6,836 nt of DNA from an uncultured Clostridium sp. (GTDB lineage Bacteria; Bacillota_A; Clostridia; Lachnospirales; Lachnospiraceae). Location: the NCBI GenBank assembly GCA_900556965.1, contig USQV01000052.1, positions 1 to 6,836 of the forward strand. The letters are read 5' to 3'. Positions 1 through 5,622 of this stretch are shown here, piece after piece; position 1 is the stretch's first letter, and the number at the start of each line of letters is the position of its first letter. The notes beneath the pieces were generated by a model, which was given only the letters and a program-made list of their open reading frames with translations, made no database searches and was not told the DNA's origin. A program made the position numbers and the translations under genes.

Positions 1-705
1 GATGTCGATATCTTTATCAGCAGCCACCTCGGAATGGGCTGGAAAACAGGCGAGCTCTTAGCACTCTCTCACGGCTTTTTATCCACAACAAAGATCGATG
101 CTGAATTTACCGGTCTCTCCGCCCACGCCGGAGCTTCCCCTCAGGACGGAAAAAATGCGATCCTTGCCGCCTGTGCTGCCACCTTGGGCATGCACACCGC
201 CTGCCAAGATTCCCGAGGTGCCGCACGGATCAATGTGGGCACCATAAATGGCGGCACAGGACGAAATGTAGTGGCCGATAAAGCATACCTTCGCCTTGAG
301 ACCCGCGGAGAAACCACCCAGATCGAACGAACGGTTTACGGCCGTGCCATGGACAGCATGGAGGGCGCCGCAAAAATGTTTGGCTGCACAGTAAAGACGG
401 AGGTAATGGGAAGTGCTTCCAGCGCGGACAGCGATGCTGCCCTGGAGCCTGTGATCCGTAAGGCTGCCGAAAGGATCCCCGAGATCACCCACTATGTTCC
501 GACGGGCGGTTTCTCCGGCTCTGAGGATGCCACTTACCTGATGGAGAAGGTGCAGAGCCATAAGGGACTGGCCGCCTATATGTGCATCGGCTCTGATATC
601 GCGGCTCCGCATCATAACAACCGTTTTGACATTGACGAACGCTCTCTTTTGATCGGATTAAAGCTTTATGTTTCTATCCTGTGGGAGCTTGTGGGCATAA
701 AATAG
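1..705 (+). CDS. M20-family amidohydrolase, AbgA-like (5' end outside window)
   Basis: The reading frame is open from the first base, so the gene begins upstream. The 234 visible residues are the C-terminal half of an M20-type metallopeptidase/amidohydrolase, which hydrolyses an amide bond in N-acyl amino acids, small peptides or p-aminobenzoyl-glutamate using bound metal. In window numbering I see a His at residue 9 (SSHLG, the place where relatives carry a metal-ligand His), the dimerisation-domain signature SAHAGASPQDGKNA (about 40-53), GTGRNVVAD (about 85-93), GSEDA (173-177) and the C-terminal APHHN (202-206), which should hold a metal-binding His. From memory the run around AHAG...DG.NA and GRNVV matches E. 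coli AbgA (about 436 residues) better than generic hippurate hydrolases, so roughly 200 N-terminal residues are missing here. Without the N-terminal half, substrate cannot be assigned; AbgA versus another M20D member is open. No partner AbgB/AbgT gene is visible. Confidence 0.88.
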   Translation, partial: DVDIFISSHLGMGWKTGELLALSHGFLSTTKIDAEFTGLSAHAGASPQDGKNAILAACAATLGMHTACQDSRGAARINVGTINGGTGRNVVADKAYLRLETRGETTQIERTVYGRAMDSMEGAAKMFGCTVKTEVMGSASSADSDAALEPVIRKAAERIPEITHYVPTGGFSGSEDATYLMEKVQSHKGLAAYMCIGSDIAAPHHNNRFDIDERSLLIGLKLYVSILWELVGIK

Positions 706-768
706 GAAAACACCGATATGACCGCCCAACGGTATGCCTATGGAGGAATTTCCTAATAACTGCTCCTT

Positions 769-774
769 TATAAT
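769..774 (+). promoter_or_regulatory. Candidate -10 box for the lipoprotein gene
   Basis: A perfect TATAAT lies 47 nt before the lipoprotein ATG, in an A+T-rich gap. No good -35 hexamer sits 16-18 bp upstream (the sequence there is close to GAATTT) and there is no extended TG. The match could be chance in A+T-rich DNA; the gene could also be read from the amidohydrolase transcript, since no clear terminator separates them. Confidence 0.25.
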
Positions 775-821
775 AATAACAAGCATATTGTTTTGGAACA
801 AAAAAGCAGAAAGGCGGTACT

Positions 822-1280
822 ATGACGAACAAAAAATTATTTATGACCTTAGGTCTTTCCTGCTTGCTTTTGGTCGGCTGTCAAACTGCGCAAAAGACGG
901 CACCGGAATCAAGCGTTCTTACTCCTACAGGTTATGCTTCCGAAGAAGTACAACGATCCTCTCTTTTTTATGACGGTACTCTGTATCTATATAATGCCAC
1001 CGGCTTTAATCTTCCAAAAGAGGAAAGCTGGGAGCTTTTAGGTCAGGTGGCTTTTGTGAATAATTTGGAATTTCCCACAGAAGATTTCTATGGAACCCAC
1101 TTAAATGTAGGTCAGGAAATTTACTGGAAACCGACAGAACCGCAAAAATTGTATTTAAAATACAATTCCGGTTTCGCACTCTTTGAAGCAGAAGAAGTCT
1201 ATTTGCAGGACGGAACGGTATATTCCGTACCGGCAGAGTTTGGAGATTTAGATTTCAAACAGACCGAGATCGTAAAATAG
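822..1280 (+). CDS. Small putative lipoprotein of unknown function
   Basis: This encodes 152 residues. The N-terminus is a type II signal peptide: the basic start MTNKK, a hydrophobic core (about residues 6-18) and the lipobox LVGC with the Cys at 20, predicting export, lipidation and anchoring on the outer face of the membrane. A short Thr/Ala/Ser-rich linker (21-40) follows. The rest (about 45-152) is rich in aromatic and acidic residues and looks like a compact beta-rich domain: GTLYLYNATGF (52-62), ELLGQVAFVN (71-80), VGQEIYW (96-102), LYLKYNSGFALFE (110-122). I do not recognise a named family; I have an impression of similar small lipoproteins in Lachnospiraceae but cannot confirm it. 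The start is supported by AAGGCGG at 811-817, 4 nt before the ATG. The gene is visibly richer in A+T and in TTA/TTT/AAA codons than its neighbours, a hint (not proof) of separate ancestry. The remnant just downstream continues in the same frame after the stop. Confidence 0.8.
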   Translation: MTNKKLFMTLGLSCLLLVGCQTAQKTAPESSVLTPTGYASEEVQRSSLFYDGTLYLYNATGFNLPKEESWELLGQVAFVNNLEFPTEDFYGTHLNVGQEIYWKPTEPQKLYLKYNSGFALFEAEEVYLQDGTVYSVPAEFGDLDFKQTEIVK

Positions 1281-1492
1281 TTTGGAGCTTCGTCCATTTA
1301 TACGAAAGCGGAAATAGATGCAGCGAATCCAACATTGCATGGATGAACGAAATAGGAAAAGCGACTGATGTAGAAGTAACTGGTAAAACGCATGGCTTTT
1401 GAGGAATTTATCGAATTAAGAATATCAAGTTTATGTTTTGCTGCACACCAAAAACGCCGGAATCTATTGAAATAATAACGTTTTTATGTTAG
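1281..1492 (+). pseudogene. Possible decayed coding remnant downstream of the lipoprotein
   Basis: There is no intact gene between the lipoprotein stop and ychF (about 300 bases), but the first 200 bases read like degraded protein-coding DNA. In the lipoprotein's own frame, immediately after its stop, one reads FGASSIYTKAEIDAANPTLHG and then TGA at 1344-1346. In another frame, from about 1343, one reads MNEIGKATDVEVTGKTHGF, then TGA at 1400-1402, then the same frame continues with YRIKNIKFMF and on to a TAG at 1490-1492. Both peptides look like real protein sequence rather than random translation, which suggests frameshift and nonsense decay of one or two genes, possibly a lost 3' part of the lipoprotein. 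I cannot name the family. Chance reading frames remain possible. Confidence 0.3.
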
Positions 1493-1495
1493 AGT
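1467..1495 (+). promoter_or_regulatory. Candidate SigA-type promoter for ychF
   Basis: TTGAAA (1467-1472, five of six to the -35 consensus), a 17-bp spacer and TAGAGT (1490-1495, four of six to the -10 consensus), preceded by TGT at 1487-1489, which gives an extended -10. Transcription would begin near 1501-1503, leaving a 5' leader of about 85 nt on ychF. Spacing and the extended -10 make this the best promoter in the forward half of the window. Confidence 0.5.
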
Positions 1496-1496
1496 A

Positions 1497-1563
1497 GAGT
1501 GTCGTGATGAACTCACGTTTCCTATAACACTCATCTGTATAAGCTATGCGATGAAGCTCATAT
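1497..1563 (+). promoter_or_regulatory. Two consecutive hairpins in the ychF leader
   Basis: The first hairpin has an inner stem CGTGA (1503-1507) / TCACG (1513-1517) around a 5-nt loop, nested inside GAGTGT (1497-1502) / ACACTC (1527-1532). The second pairs 1537-1545 with 1555-1563 (nine positions with one mismatch and one G-T pair) around a 9-nt loop and ends 7 nt before the AAGGAGA ribosome binding site at 1571-1577. If transcription starts near 1502 the outer stem of the first hairpin is only partly in the RNA and may instead act as a DNA palindrome over the start site. I do not recognise a known riboswitch; the short stems could be chance. Confidence 0.35.
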
Positions 1564-1587
1564 CAAACAAAAGGAGATTTAATATAT

Positions 1588-2685
1588 ATGAAATTAGGTA
1601 TCGTAGGCCTGCCAAACGTAGGCAAAAGTACATTATTTAACTCCCTGACAAAGGCCGGTGCAGAATCCGCCAACTACCCCTTCTGTACCATCGACCCAAA
1701 TGTGGGCGTTGTTCCTGTTCCCGACTTCCGTTTAAAGCTTCTTTCCGATCTGTATAATTCGGAAAAGATCACCCCGGCCGTTGTCGAGTTTGTTGACATT
1801 GCCGGCCTTGTAAAAGGTGCGTCAAAGGGTGAGGGACTCGGAAACCAGTTCTTATCCAATATCCGCGAGGTGGATGCCATCGTCCACGTTGTCCGCTGCT
1901 TTGATGATCCGAACGTAATCCACGTTGACGGAAGCGTTGATCCGCTCCGTGATATCGAAACCATCAATCTGGAGCTGATCTTCTCCGACATCGAGATCCT
2001 CGACCGGAGGATCGCAAAAGGAAGCCGCGGTGCCGCCAATAACAAGGCGATCGCGAAGGAGCTGGAGATCACCAAGGCGATGAAGGCACATCTTGAAGAA
2101 GGAAATCTGGCAAGAAGCTTTGTCTGTGACGATGAGGATACCCTTGCCTTTATCAACTCTTTAAATCTTCTCACTTGGAAGCCGGTAATTTTTGCTGCCA
2201 ACGTCAGCGAAAAAGATCTTGCCGATGACGGGGCGAACAACCCTTATGTTCAGTCTGTAAAGAAATTTGCAGCAGAAAATGACTGTGAAGTGTTTGTGAT
2301 CTGTGCTCAGATCGAGCAGGAGATCGCAGAGCTGGATGATGATGAAAAGAAAGAATTTTTAGAAGCTCTCGGACTTACAGAATCCGGACTGGACAAGCTC
2401 ATTGCCGCCAGCTACCGCATTCTCGGTCTCCACAGCTATCTGACTGCAGGAGAAAAGGAAACTCGTGCTTGGACAATTAAGATCGGTACGAAGGCTCCTC
2501 AGGCTGCCGGAAAGATCCATTCTGATTTCGAGCGCGGCTTTATCAAGGCTGAGGTCGTAAATTACAAGGATCTGCTGGACTGCGGCTCCTATACAGCCGC
2601 AAAAGAAAAAGGACTTGTCCGGATTGAGGGCAAGGAATACGTGATCAAGGACGGAGACGTTGTTCTTTTCCGTTTCAATGTATAG
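1588..2685 (+). CDS. ychF: Redox-regulated ATPase YchF (OLA1/Obg-like)
   Basis: A complete 365-residue member of the YchF/OLA1 family, close to the usual 363-ish length. Although built on a GTPase fold, the family prefers ATP; it binds ribosomes and is linked to translation and oxidative-stress responses. Visible motifs: the P-loop GLPNVGKS (7-14), the switch region around NYPFCTIDPN (29-38), the G3 motif DIAGLVKGASKGEGLGNQFL (70-89), IIH-like VIH at 110-112 (the family's catalytic-position His), and NVSE (205-208), the family's NxxE replacement of the NKxD guanine-specificity motif that explains ATP preference. A central helical coiled-coil region (about 130-195) and a C-terminal TGS domain (about 282-364, ending VLFRFNV) follow. 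The ATG is preceded by AAGGAG (1571-1576) at about 11 nt. The gene stands alone: it has a candidate promoter and structured leader upstream and a strong terminator downstream. Nothing is missing or altered. Confidence 0.98.
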   Translation: MKLGIVGLPNVGKSTLFNSLTKAGAESANYPFCTIDPNVGVVPVPDFRLKLLSDLYNSEKITPAVVEFVDIAGLVKGASKGEGLGNQFLSNIREVDAIVHVVRCFDDPNVIHVDGSVDPLRDIETINLELIFSDIEILDRRIAKGSRGAANNKAIAKELEITKAMKAHLEEGNLARSFVCDDEDTLAFINSLNLLTWKPVIFAANVSEKDLADDGANNPYVQSVKKFAAENDCEVFVICAQIEQEIAELDDDEKKEFLEALGLTESGLDKLIAASYRILGLHSYLTAGEKETRAWTIKIGTKAPQAAGKIHSDFERGFIKAEVVNYKDLLDCGSYTAAKEKGLVRIEGKEYVIKDGDVVLFRFNV

Positions 2686-2719
2686 CAGGCTTCACCCAAA
2701 AATTCATCTAAAAACGGAT

Positions 2720-2754
2720 CAGGCCCCGGGAATAAATTCCCGGAGCCTGTTTTT
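2720..2754 (+). terminator. Intrinsic terminator of ychF, possibly bidirectional
   Basis: A 14-bp stem with a single C-A mismatch (2720-2733 pairing with 2736-2749, core CCGGGAAT/ATTCCCGG) and a very short loop is followed by TTTTT at 2750-2754, 35 nt after the ychF stop. Read leftward, the same stem is followed after a few bases by TTTTT (complement of 2711-2715), so it may also end transcription from the convergent DUF1292 gene, whose stop is about 40 nt away; the leftward U-tract is less well placed. Confidence 0.93.
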
Positions 2755-2795
2755 ACTTTTCCGTATAAAATAGCCCACACATTGTTACACAAAAA

Positions 2796-3143
2796 TTATT
2801 CTTCGAGTTCTTCCGCGCTGACCAGCTCGTCAAATTCTTCTGTATCCAGAAGCTCGTCAAATGCATCTGCAACGATCTCATACTCCTCATCGCTTACGAT
2901 ATTCTCAAGATCCGGAGTACCGTTTTCATCTTCGGAGTAACGGTATAAGTAAACCTCGCCGTCCTCCGCTTCCTGTCCATCCAGCGGAAGCAGTGCAATA
3001 TATTCTTTATCACCGGCCTCGAAGATTGTAAGGACTACACACTCCAGTTCAGATCCGTCATCCAGTGTGAGAGTCACTGTCATTTCTTCCTCGTTTGCGT
3101 CCTCTCTGTTTCCGAGTCCGTTTGCATTCTTTTCGTTTGCCAT
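2796..3143 (-). CDS. DUF1292 (YrzB-family) small acidic protein
   Basis: This encodes 115 residues and belongs to the DUF1292 family, common in Firmicutes and of unknown molecular function. The family core is recognisable from about residue 22 to 98: VTLTLDDGSELECVVLTIFE, then KEYIALLPLD (47-56), a short linker, EVYLYRYSED (63-72) and the end motif NIVSDEEYEIVADAFDELL (81-99). The protein is very rich in Asp and Glu and ends in an acidic tail (about 97-115). It has no signal peptide or membrane segment, so it should be cytoplasmic. The ATG is supported by AGGAAAGG (complement of 3151-3158), 7 nt upstream. It lies 84 nt downstream of cobO in the same direction but has its own candidate promoter, so it may be transcribed independently as well as by read-through. 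Confidence 0.9.
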   Translation of the reverse strand: MANEKNANGLGNREDANEEEMTVTLTLDDGSELECVVLTIFEAGDKEYIALLPLDGQEAEDGEVYLYRYSEDENGTPDLENIVSDEEYEIVADAFDELLDTEEFDELVSAEELEE

Positions 3144-3202
3144 GGTATTTCCTTTCCTGTTTCAAATTGATCAGATAACTGTTTCGTTCATTACCTTTAA
3201 TC

Positions 3203-3231
3203 AGCATACCAGTAAATGCTAAAAAAATCAA
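3203..3231 (-). promoter_or_regulatory. Candidate SigA-type promoter for the DUF1292 gene
   Basis: On the reverse strand, TTGATT (complement of 3226-3231) is followed by exactly 17 bp and TATGCT (complement of 3203-3208), with TGG directly before it as an extended -10. The -35 box overlaps the cobO stop codon. A dyad AGCAT-8 nt-ATGCT (3204-3221 region) covers the -10 box and spacer and could be an operator or chance. There is no T-tract after the dyad in the reading direction, so it is not a terminator for cobO. Confidence 0.5.
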
Positions 3232-3743
3232 TACTCAATTCCTATTCTTGCAGAAATTCCTTTGTCAAAAGGATGCTTCCGCTTACAGATCTCAGATACA
3301 TAATCTGCCAGCTCAAGAAAAGCAGGCGAAGGGGATCTTCCCGTCATAACGACCTCCAGCTGTTCCGGCCGGTGCTTTAAAAACTGCAGCACCTTTTCCT
3401 CCTTCACCAGATCATGCGCCACTGCGGCCATGATCTCATCCAGTATCAGCATATCTGCTGTTTCAGAAAGACTGACTGCCCGGTCAAACAACGTGTCATT
3501 CCATAAAGCCGCCTTTTTCCTTGTATCCGGATCCATCGACGAAAAAAATCCGAATTGCTGCTCACACGGGATCAGGGTGATCTCAGGGAGCTTCTTTAAT
3601 ACCTCCACTTCCCCGGAATCCTCCGTCTTTAGGAAGCGGGCAATAACGATCTTCCTTCCTCTGCCCGCGGCACGGACTGCGAGGCCGATCGCTGCACTTG
3701 TCTTACCTTTTCCGTCTCCGCAGTAAATGTGGATCAGACCCAT
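3228..3743 (-). CDS. cobO: Cob(I)yrinic acid a,c-diamide adenosyltransferase (CobA/CobO/BtuR type)
   Basis: This 171-residue protein transfers the 5'-deoxyadenosyl group of ATP to the cobalt of a reduced corrinoid, making the adenosyl form in cobalamin synthesis or in salvage of imported corrinoids. Evidence: the P-loop GDGKGKTS (9-16) right at the N-terminus, followed by AAIGLAVRAAGRG; a Walker-B-like LILDEI (99-104); VMTGR (132-136); and the C-terminal family signature KHPFDKGISARIGIEY (156-171). It lacks the extra N-terminal arm of the Salmonella enzyme, as many clostridial versions do. The ATG sits one base after the helicase stop codon, with GGAGG (complement of 3754-3758) 10 nt upstream inside the helicase gene, implying translational coupling. 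No other cobalamin gene is nearby, so the context cannot tell synthesis from salvage. Synonyms are cobA and btuR. Confidence 0.95.
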   Translation of the reverse strand: MGLIHIYCGDGKGKTSAAIGLAVRAAGRGRKIVIARFLKTEDSGEVEVLKKLPEITLIPCEQQFGFFSSMDPDTRKKAALWNDTLFDRAVSLSETADMLILDEIMAAVAHDLVKEEKVLQFLKHRPEQLEVVMTGRSPSPAFLELADYVSEICKRKHPFDKGISARIGIEY

Positions 3744-3744
3744 A

Positions 3745-5622
3745 TTATATATTCCTCCGTTCTTCCTTAACCGGCTTTTTCATGCGGCATTCCCCGATAA
3801 AACGGGATAATTCCTGATCCCTGTGATACCTTTCCCTGACCGCACAGAGATGAAGGCGCTCCTTTGCCCGTGTCAGGGCAACATAAAACAGCCGCCGTTC
3901 CTCCTCGATATCAGCCGGAAGCCCGGCTTTGTGATGGGGAATGACCCCTTCATTGACATCGGCGATAAACACGATCCTGTATTCCAACCCCTTTGCGCTG
4001 TGCATGGTAGAAAGAGTGACCCCTGCCACATCCTCGCGCCGATCCTTCAGTGTCTCCTCATACTGACGGATATGCTCCTTCCATTCCTCCAGACTAGAAA
4101 AACCGGAGGCGCTTTCCATCAGCCTGTCCGCGACCTCAAAAAGCTCCTCCGGCTTCAGACGGCGAAATTCCGCATATTCTTTTAAATATCCGTCATACCC
4201 TACCGATCTGCGGATATAATTGATGGCCGCTGCCGGCTTTAAACGCCCGATGATACGCAGATGTGTTTCCAAATCACAAAGTCTTTCCTCCATCCAGTCA
4301 CGATCCCGGTAATAGGCTCTGACTGCCTCAAGGGATACCTCCGGTGTTTCAAAGGCATCCCGGCTCAGATAACGCTTCGGGCGGTTCATGATCCGAAAGA
4401 AATCGCTCCGCTTCCTTCCGCCGTTTCCGAGCTCTAAATAAGAAAGCATGTCCTTTGCGATCCAATGGCTGTAGAAATTGGGGATCACATCCCTCATAAT
4501 AAACGGGATATTGTACTCCATCAGCTTTTCTGCCAAAAGTCCCGAACTGATGCCGGTACGGAATAAGACAGCCATATCCGTATATGGATAACCCGCCTGT
4601 TCATACTGCCGGATCCTTCTGGCAATGGCTTCCGCCTCCTCCACCGGATTTTTATAGACGTTGATATCTACCGGCCTTCCGGCGCCGTGCGTCGGGAGCA
4701 GCTTCTTTTCAAAGCGGACTTTGTTGTGGGAAATAAGGCGCAGCGAGGTCTCTACGATATCACTTGTGGAACGGTAGTTTTCTGCCAGCAGCACTCTTTT
4801 GGCTCTGGGAAAGTCCTTTTCAAAGCCCAGCATGATCTCCGGCCTTGCACCGCGAAAACGGTAGATCGACTGATCGTCATCACCGACGATAAAAAGATTA
4901 TTTTCCGGGAGGGCCAGCATCTTGACGATCTCGTACTGAAGCCGGTTGATATCCTGAAATTCATCCACCAGTATGTATTTGTATTTTTTCTGCCATGCAG
5001 ATAAAATATCCCGGCGTTCCGAAAAAAGCTCATAGCATAAGACCAGCATATCATCAAAATCCAGCTTTCCCTTATCCCTCAGCATATCCTCGTAACCGGC
5101 ATACAGCTTTTTAAACCACTCCTCCGGACAGTTTCCGGAGTAATAGCAGGCCGGATCGATCCGGTTCCCTTTTACATAGCTGATCTCATTGATCAGTGCT
5201 GCGATAAATTCTCCTGTGTCCTCCACATCCAGCCCGGAGGCTTCGATAAAATCCTTAAAATATTTCTTTTTATCTTCCTCGCTGATAATGTTATTGCCGG
5301 AAAATCCATAGGCAAGCCGGAGGATATGATAAAAGACGGCATGGAATGTTCCGAAGCTCACCGCCTCCGCCTCAGATACCCTTTCGGAATTTTCCCCTTC
5401 CTGCTTCATCAACGAAAAAAAGCGCTCCTTCATTTCTCTGGCAGCCGCTTTCGTAAAGGTTATAACAAGAATGCCGGAGGGGCTTACGCCCTGCTCCAGC
5501 AATCTTTTTATCCTGTGTGTGATCACCGTCGTCTTTCCTGAGCCGGGACCGGCTAAGACCATCATCGGCCCGTCTCTGTGGGAAAGTGCGGTTTTCTGTG
5601 CATCATTAAATTCCATTTTCAA
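3745..5622 (-). CDS. UvrD/PcrA-like superfamily 1 ATP-dependent DNA helicase
   Basis: A complete 625-residue SF1A helicase that would move 3'-to-5' along single-stranded DNA using ATP. All core motifs are in order: Q motif FNDAQ (5-9), Walker [10 protein letters not shown] (24-32), Ia [11 protein letters not shown] (54-64), GTFHAVFY (91-98), Walker B ILVDEFQD (217-224), [16 protein letters not shown] (247-259), IV ENYRST (281-286), [12 protein letters not shown] (538-548) with [12 protein letters not shown], and [15 protein letters not shown] (578-590). It ends about 35 residues after motif VI, so it lacks the long C-terminal extension of housekeeping PcrA/UvrD (usually over 700 residues) and is probably a separate paralogue, not PcrA itself. 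The start is TTG at 5622, chosen on ribosome-binding-site spacing; ATG at 5616 (residue 3) is the alternative. It overlaps gltX by 17 or 11 bp and is followed after one base by cobO, so the three genes look co-transcribed. Confidence 0.95.
   Translation of the reverse strand: MKMEFNDAQKTALSHRDGPMMVLAGPGSGKTTVITHRIKRLLEQGVSPSGILVITFTKAAAREMKERFFSLMKQEGENSERVSEAEAVSFGTFHAVFYHILRLAYGFSGNNIISEEDKKKYFKDFIEASGLDVEDTGEFIAALINEISYVKGNRIDPACYYSGNCPEEWFKKLYAGYEDMLRDKGKLDFDDMLVLCYELFSERRDILSAWQKKYKYILVDEFQDINRLQYEIVKMLALPENNLFIVGDDDQSIYRFRGARPEIMLGFEKDFPRAKRVLLAENYRSTSDIVETSLRLISHNKVRFEKKLLPTHGAGRPVDINVYKNPVEEAEAIARRIRQYEQAGYPYTDMAVLFRTGISSGLLAEKLMEYNIPFIMRDVIPNFYSHWIAKDMLSYLELGNGGRKRSDFFRIMNRPKRYLSRDAFETPEVSLEAVRAYYRDRDWMEERLCDLETHLRIIGRLKPAAAINYIRRSVGYDGYLKEYAEFRRLKPEELFEVADRLMESASGFSSLEEWKEHIRQYEETLKDRREDVAGVTLSTMHSAKGLEYRIVFIADVNEGVIPHHKAGLPADIEEERRLFYVALTRAKERLHLCAVRERYHRDQELSRFIGECRMKKPVKEERRNI

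Noticed and set aside
703..755. Possible terminator after the amidohydrolase gene: TAGGAAA (703-709) with TTTCCTA (749-755) and an inner ACCG/CGGT hairpin.
   Set aside because: The outer stem encloses a long loop, the inner stem is only 4 bp, and no T-tract follows.
734..973. Forward open frame of 79 codons overlapping the lipoprotein gene.
   Set aside because: It lacks a ribosome binding site, shows low-complexity translation and lies out of frame over the better lipoprotein gene.
1450..1485. AAAAACG (1450-1456) / CGTTTTT (1479-1485) inverted repeat resembling a terminator.
   Set aside because: The stem is almost all A-T with a 22-nt loop, and it overlaps a better-supported promoter for ychF.
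1674..2240. Reverse-strand open frame of 188 codons inside ychF.
   Set aside because: It is antisense to a fully conserved gene and its translation has no recognisable protein character.
3204..3227. AGCAT/ATGCT hairpin next to a run of seven A (T on the reverse strand) as a cobO terminator.
   Set aside because: In the cobO reading direction the T-run comes before the hairpin, so it cannot act as an intrinsic terminator.
3823..4185. Forward open frame of 120 codons antisense to the helicase.
   Set aside because: It is a shadow of the helicase reading frame with no ribosome binding site or family resemblance.
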